DNA from: CALCKU01 sp964534845
GTDB taxonomy: Bacteria; Pseudomonadota; Alphaproteobacteria; Caulobacterales; Maricaulaceae
Reading direction: 5' to 3'
Length of the DNA stretch: 46,313 nucleotides
NCBI GenBank assembly: GCA_964534845.1
Contig: CAZHPV010000013.1
Location: 1-46,313, forward strand
The notes under the pieces are model-generated. The model made no database searches and had not been told where the DNA came from. It saw only the letters and a list, made by a program, of their open reading frames with translations. Every line of letters begins with the position of its first letter. Within the stretch, counting starts at the first letter, position 1. Shown here one piece after another: positions 43,765-46,313 of the stretch. The position numbers and the translations under genes are program-made.

Positions 43765-44448
43765 TTAATTTACAGCGGCGTATTTTGCTGATCCGATTTT
43801 AGAGCTTAACCAGAGTTTGATATCATCCATGGCTTGTGCATTGGCTTGGCTTTTCGCGTTCACTATAGAGGACACCCGCCCTTCTAGGGCCCTTACAGAT
43901 TTTGTCGTACTAAACGTGCCTAATAATTTTCGCGTCGACGCATCTGAAAGGACTGTACTATAAGAAACGATGGCTAATGGTGCATTGCTCTGACCTTGAT
44001 CGAACAAAGCTTCGAATTTAAGCACATTCACGCTCATACGATATTGAGGCCGTGCGCCGGAATTTGGCAACACACCAACTATATCGGCTTGACCTCCAAG
44101 CGTATCAAATAAAGAGCGCTGAACAAGCGTTGGGATATCATCAGCCCACATAGCGCCGCTAGCGACCGATAAGGACCTATCGGCTTGAGAGAGTATAATA
44201 TCGCGCCCTCGCAGAGCGATTGCTACCGTTGGGCGGTCTATACGCAATGACGGTGCATTCGGCGCGGCTTCGACAAAATTCACATTGCTGTCTATACGAT
44301 AAACCAGATCGGCCGGTTCAGGATCGGGTAGCAAGGACACACAGGCCGAAAGCCCTACACATCCAGCGAGTATAACCATGCGCGATAACATGGATGCGAC
44401 AGAATGAGACTTCAACGTCCCCGAATTTCGGTTTTTAAACTTTCTCAT
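43765..44448 (-). CDS. ABC-type transport auxiliary lipoprotein (PqiC-like)
   Basis: A 227-residue lipoprotein with the lipobox LSAC (Cys36), matching the auxiliary component family that accompanies MCE transporters. The mature part is a mixed alpha/beta domain (LRIDRPTVAIALRGRDIILSQ and later LDPGQS-like YRMSVNVLKFEALFDQGQSN). Its ATG overlaps the mlaD stop (ATGA). The signal has a long n-region, so a start at a later Met (residue 20 or 24) is possible. It probably sits on the outer membrane's inner leaflet and docks the MCE channel, as PqiC does. Confidence 0.82.
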   Translation of the reverse strand: MRKFKNRNSGTLKSHSVASMLSRMVILAGCVGLSACVSLLPDPEPADLVYRIDSNVNFVEAAPNAPSLRIDRPTVAIALRGRDIILSQADRSLSVASGAMWADDIPTLVQRSLFDTLGGQADIVGVLPNSGARPQYRMSVNVLKFEALFDQGQSNAPLAIVSYSTVLSDASTRKLLGTFSTTKSVRALEGRVSSIVNAKSQANAQAMDDIKLWLSSKIGSAKYAAVN

Positions 44449-45422
44449 TGGGGTAACTTCACTTCCTGTTTCTCGCGACCTGCAATAAATCCGGTAGGGT
44501 TTTGGTCAATACTATCGGCTATTCGATTAAGTGTTATCATTAGCTGACGTAAAGCATCTGTCGTCTCTTCAATATCGGTGAAGCCCGAATTGGATAGTCT
44601 GTTAAGCGCGTCACTCGCATCAACCGTCAGTGACCGCCCGCCCTCTGCAAATCCTGTAAAGCTTGAGAGCGTTTGGTCGACTTCATCCAATGATTTCTGC
44701 GTGCGCGTCAAGAATTCCTTGGCGTTCACCTCCACCAATGTCTTGGCTTCGTCTGCGGCCGCGTCCACGGCTATTGACGCTGCAGCAACATCGTCTGCCG
44801 CCGTCTTGAATGCCAAAAGCACTTCATTGATAAGCTCGGTATCAATATCCGTTTCAGATAGTTTAAATGAAAGCACTTCAACATTTTTCAATATTTGGTG
44901 GAAGTCCCCTATCGCATCTTCCGTTAAAACCGCATTGACACGATTAAGGGCAAATTGCGCGCTTTCTATAACCGTACTGCCGCCTTCAACAAAACTATCA
45001 ATCTGGCTCATGCGTCCGGGAATACGGTGTTCGCCGCGACCGGGAAAATCTCTCAATAATGGAAAGTCGTCCCCGCCGGAAAAAACCTGAATATAATTCT
45101 GACCCGTCAGTCCTAAGGGTTCTAACTGGGCATAACTATTCGTATGTACTGGCGTTTCGCCTGTCACCTGAATACTCACCAGTACCGAACCGGCATCATT
45201 TGGATCCAGACTGAGCTTTGTGACCTCACCAACGCGCAAACCATTAAACCGGACCTCACTACCTTGCGAAATACCCCGCACAGGCCCGGTAAAAACGACT
45301 TCATAATCATCAAATTGTTGATCAAATTGGGCATTAGACAACCACGCCACAAACAATATGGTCAATATGAACGACAGGAAAACAAATATTCCAATCAGAG
45401 CGTAATTCGCTTTATTTTCCAT
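44445..45422 (-). CDS. mlaD: MCE-family lipid-binding protein (MlaD-like)
   Basis: A 325-residue protein with an N-terminal membrane helix (about 7-28), an MCE domain (about 38-115; DYEVVFTGPVRGISQGSEVRFNGLRVGEV) and a long helical C-terminal part (about 140-310). MCE proteins form hexameric rings that carry phospholipids between the inner and outer membranes. The C-terminal helices are longer than in E. coli MlaD (about 183 residues), so this resembles the single-MCE, long-helix type. The gene lies between mlaF and the auxiliary lipoprotein, and all are transcribed together. Confidence 0.88.
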   Translation of the reverse strand: MENKANYALIGIFVFLSFILTILFVAWLSNAQFDQQFDDYEVVFTGPVRGISQGSEVRFNGLRVGEVTKLSLDPNDAGSVLVSIQVTGETPVHTNSYAQLEPLGLTGQNYIQVFSGGDDFPLLRDFPGRGEHRIPGRMSQIDSFVEGGSTVIESAQFALNRVNAVLTEDAIGDFHQILKNVEVLSFKLSETDIDTELINEVLLAFKTAADDVAAASIAVDAAADEAKTLVEVNAKEFLTRTQKSLDEVDQTLSSFTGFAEGGRSLTVDASDALNRLSNSGFTDIEETTDALRQLMITLNRIADSIDQNPTGFIAGREKQEVKLPQ

Positions 45423-45424
45423 CG

Positions 45425-46228
45425 TTAGCCCCCGACGACCTTTTCTTTTGCGTCATTAGCGGCCCGTGCGCGCGGTCCCCCAAAATAATCCTGCACCCAT
45501 GGGTGGTCAAATTTTATCACATTGGGCACGCTATCGGCTATCGCTATGTGTTTATCAACCAAAACGGCGACACGATCACATATCCTAAACAGACTATCCA
45601 GATCATGCGTTATCATTAAGACGGTTAAATCCATCGCTTCACGCAGGTTGAGTATTAATTCATCAAAGGCTGAGGCCCCGATCGGGTCCAACCCAGCTGT
45701 TGGCTCATCTAAAAATAAAAGACCCGGATCAAGTGCCAATGAGCGCGCAAGCCCCGCTCGCTTTTGCATACCCCCTGAAAGATCGGAGGGGAATAATGTG
45801 GCAGCATGAGCCGGCAAACCGACCATATGGATTTTCATATCCGCCAACTCACGCATAAGTTTTAAAGACAGATTGGTATGCTCGCGAAAGGGCACCATTA
45901 TGTTTTCACGCACGGTTAAAGCTGAAAACAAAGCCCCGCCTTGAAATAAGACGCCCATACGATTGTTAACCGCAGCACGGGCGGCCTTATCCATTTTGTT
46001 GCGATCCTCGCCGTAATAAAAAACAGTTCCGCCTTCAGGATTTTTAAGCCCGAGAAGCGTATTTAACAAAACTGATTTACCGGCACCCGAGCCACCGACC
46101 AGCCCGACAATTTCTCCATGCCGGACCTCGAAATTCAAATTTTCATGAATAATGTTTGGCCCAAATTGGGTTTTAATATCTACCGCCGTAATAGGAGATA
46201 CATTGTCTGTATTTGCTAAACTTGTCAT
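45425..46228 (-). CDS. mlaF: MCE/Mla transporter ATP-binding protein (MlaF-like)
   Basis: A 267-residue ABC ATPase with Walker A GGSGAGKS, signature LSGGMQKRAGLARSLA, Walker B LLFLDEPTAGLDP and the H-loop Asp/His in MITHDLDSL. The QKRAGLAR sequence and the LFQGGALFSALTVRENI region are typical of MlaF/MkL-type ATPases that drive lipid movement. Its ATG shares a base with the mlaE stop (TAATG), so the two are coupled, and it ends two bases before mlaD begins. Confidence 0.93.
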   Translation of the reverse strand: MTSLANTDNVSPITAVDIKTQFGPNIIHENLNFEVRHGEIVGLVGGSGAGKSVLLNTLLGLKNPEGGTVFYYGEDRNKMDKAARAAVNNRMGVLFQGGALFSALTVRENIMVPFREHTNLSLKLMRELADMKIHMVGLPAHAATLFPSDLSGGMQKRAGLARSLALDPGLLFLDEPTAGLDPIGASAFDELILNLREAMDLTVLMITHDLDSLFRICDRVAVLVDKHIAIADSVPNVIKFDHPWVQDYFGGPRARAANDAKEKVVGG

Positions 46229-46313
46229 TACACGCCCATTTCCAGAAACAGCATAGCAAATATTGCGTCCATTACAATAACTGAAAATATAGCTTGAACA
46301 ACGCTGGATGTCG
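46228..46313 (-). CDS. mlaE: MlaE-like permease, C-terminal end (cut by window edge)
   Basis: The last 27 codons of a membrane protein enter the window on the minus strand, ending VMDAIFAMLFLEMGV and TAA. This hydrophobic ending with DAIFA is the usual C-terminus of MlaE-family permeases. The stop overlaps the mlaF start by one base, fixing the operon order mlaE-mlaF-mlaD-lipoprotein. Confidence 0.88.
   Translation of the reverse strand, partial: TSSVVQAIFSVIVMDAIFAMLFLEMGV

Overview
The window reads as ordinary chromosome from an alphaproteobacterium, most likely a marine, possibly stalked member of the Caulobacterales/Maricaulales (Hyphomonadaceae or Robiginitomaculaceae type). This placement is inference from gene content and order; no marker phylogeny was possible. 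The supporting signs are an RNase E with an acidic insert in its S1 domain and a terminal GWF motif, an M23 peptidase overlapping a bactofilin gene, the dgt / SPOR / nagZ order, the radA-cvpA-purF-SDR run, the amidase-PBP1a-prfB run, and MCE (Mla-type) lipid transport genes. Coding density is high. I saw no phage, insertion sequence, CRISPR array, rRNA or tRNA gene.

Layout. 1-2227 (minus): nagZ (cut by the window edge), a SPOR-domain membrane protein and a dNTPase, with no argS between the last two. 2315-7159 (plus): erpA, radA, cvpA, purF and a short-chain dehydrogenase. 7175-9506 (minus): an alpha/beta hydrolase, an SCP2-like sterol carrier protein and a secreted methyltransferase-fold lipoprotein. 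9577-10185 (plus): a small heat-shock protein gene with a heat-shock-type promoter and a ROSE-like RNA thermometer. It is followed by two C-rich-loop hairpins that could be a small RNA. 10327-14382 (minus): polA, gpmA and a deaminase-only RibD. 14567-19154: a TonB-like protein, a zinc-finger protein (minus), an ABC ATPase without a permease, a nitronate monooxygenase-like protein and tyrS. 19182-25980: a YhdP/AsmA-like giant (minus), a one-cysteine Bcp, a DUF455 ferritin-like protein, an M23 endopeptidase and a bactofilin. 26038-31683 (minus): the amidase, PBP1a and prfB, the last with its programmed +1 frameshift. 31684-37433 (plus): a structured leader and rne, an M48 protease with TPR-like repeats, and a DsbA-like lipoprotein. 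37481-43732: a MipA/OmpV porin-like protein, an Hpt phosphotransfer protein, a secreted 12-residue-repeat protein, a CPBP protease, a small winged-helix-like protein and a large two-TM coiled-coil protein. 43765-46313 (minus): an MCE lipid-transport operon (mlaE partial, mlaF, mlaD, auxiliary lipoprotein).

Themes. Much of the window serves the cell envelope: peptidoglycan recycling, synthesis and remodelling (NagZ, SPOR, PBP1a, amidase, M23 with bactofilin), lipid transport between membranes (YhdP-like, Mla) and outer-membrane quality control (M48, DsbA-like). The rest is housekeeping in purine synthesis, DNA repair and replication, translation and RNA decay. The least explained items are the hsp20 leader and trailer RNAs, the 12-residue-repeat secreted protein, the two-TM coiled-coil protein and the structured rne leader. 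No complete new multi-gene system such as a defence island or biosynthetic cluster is evident.
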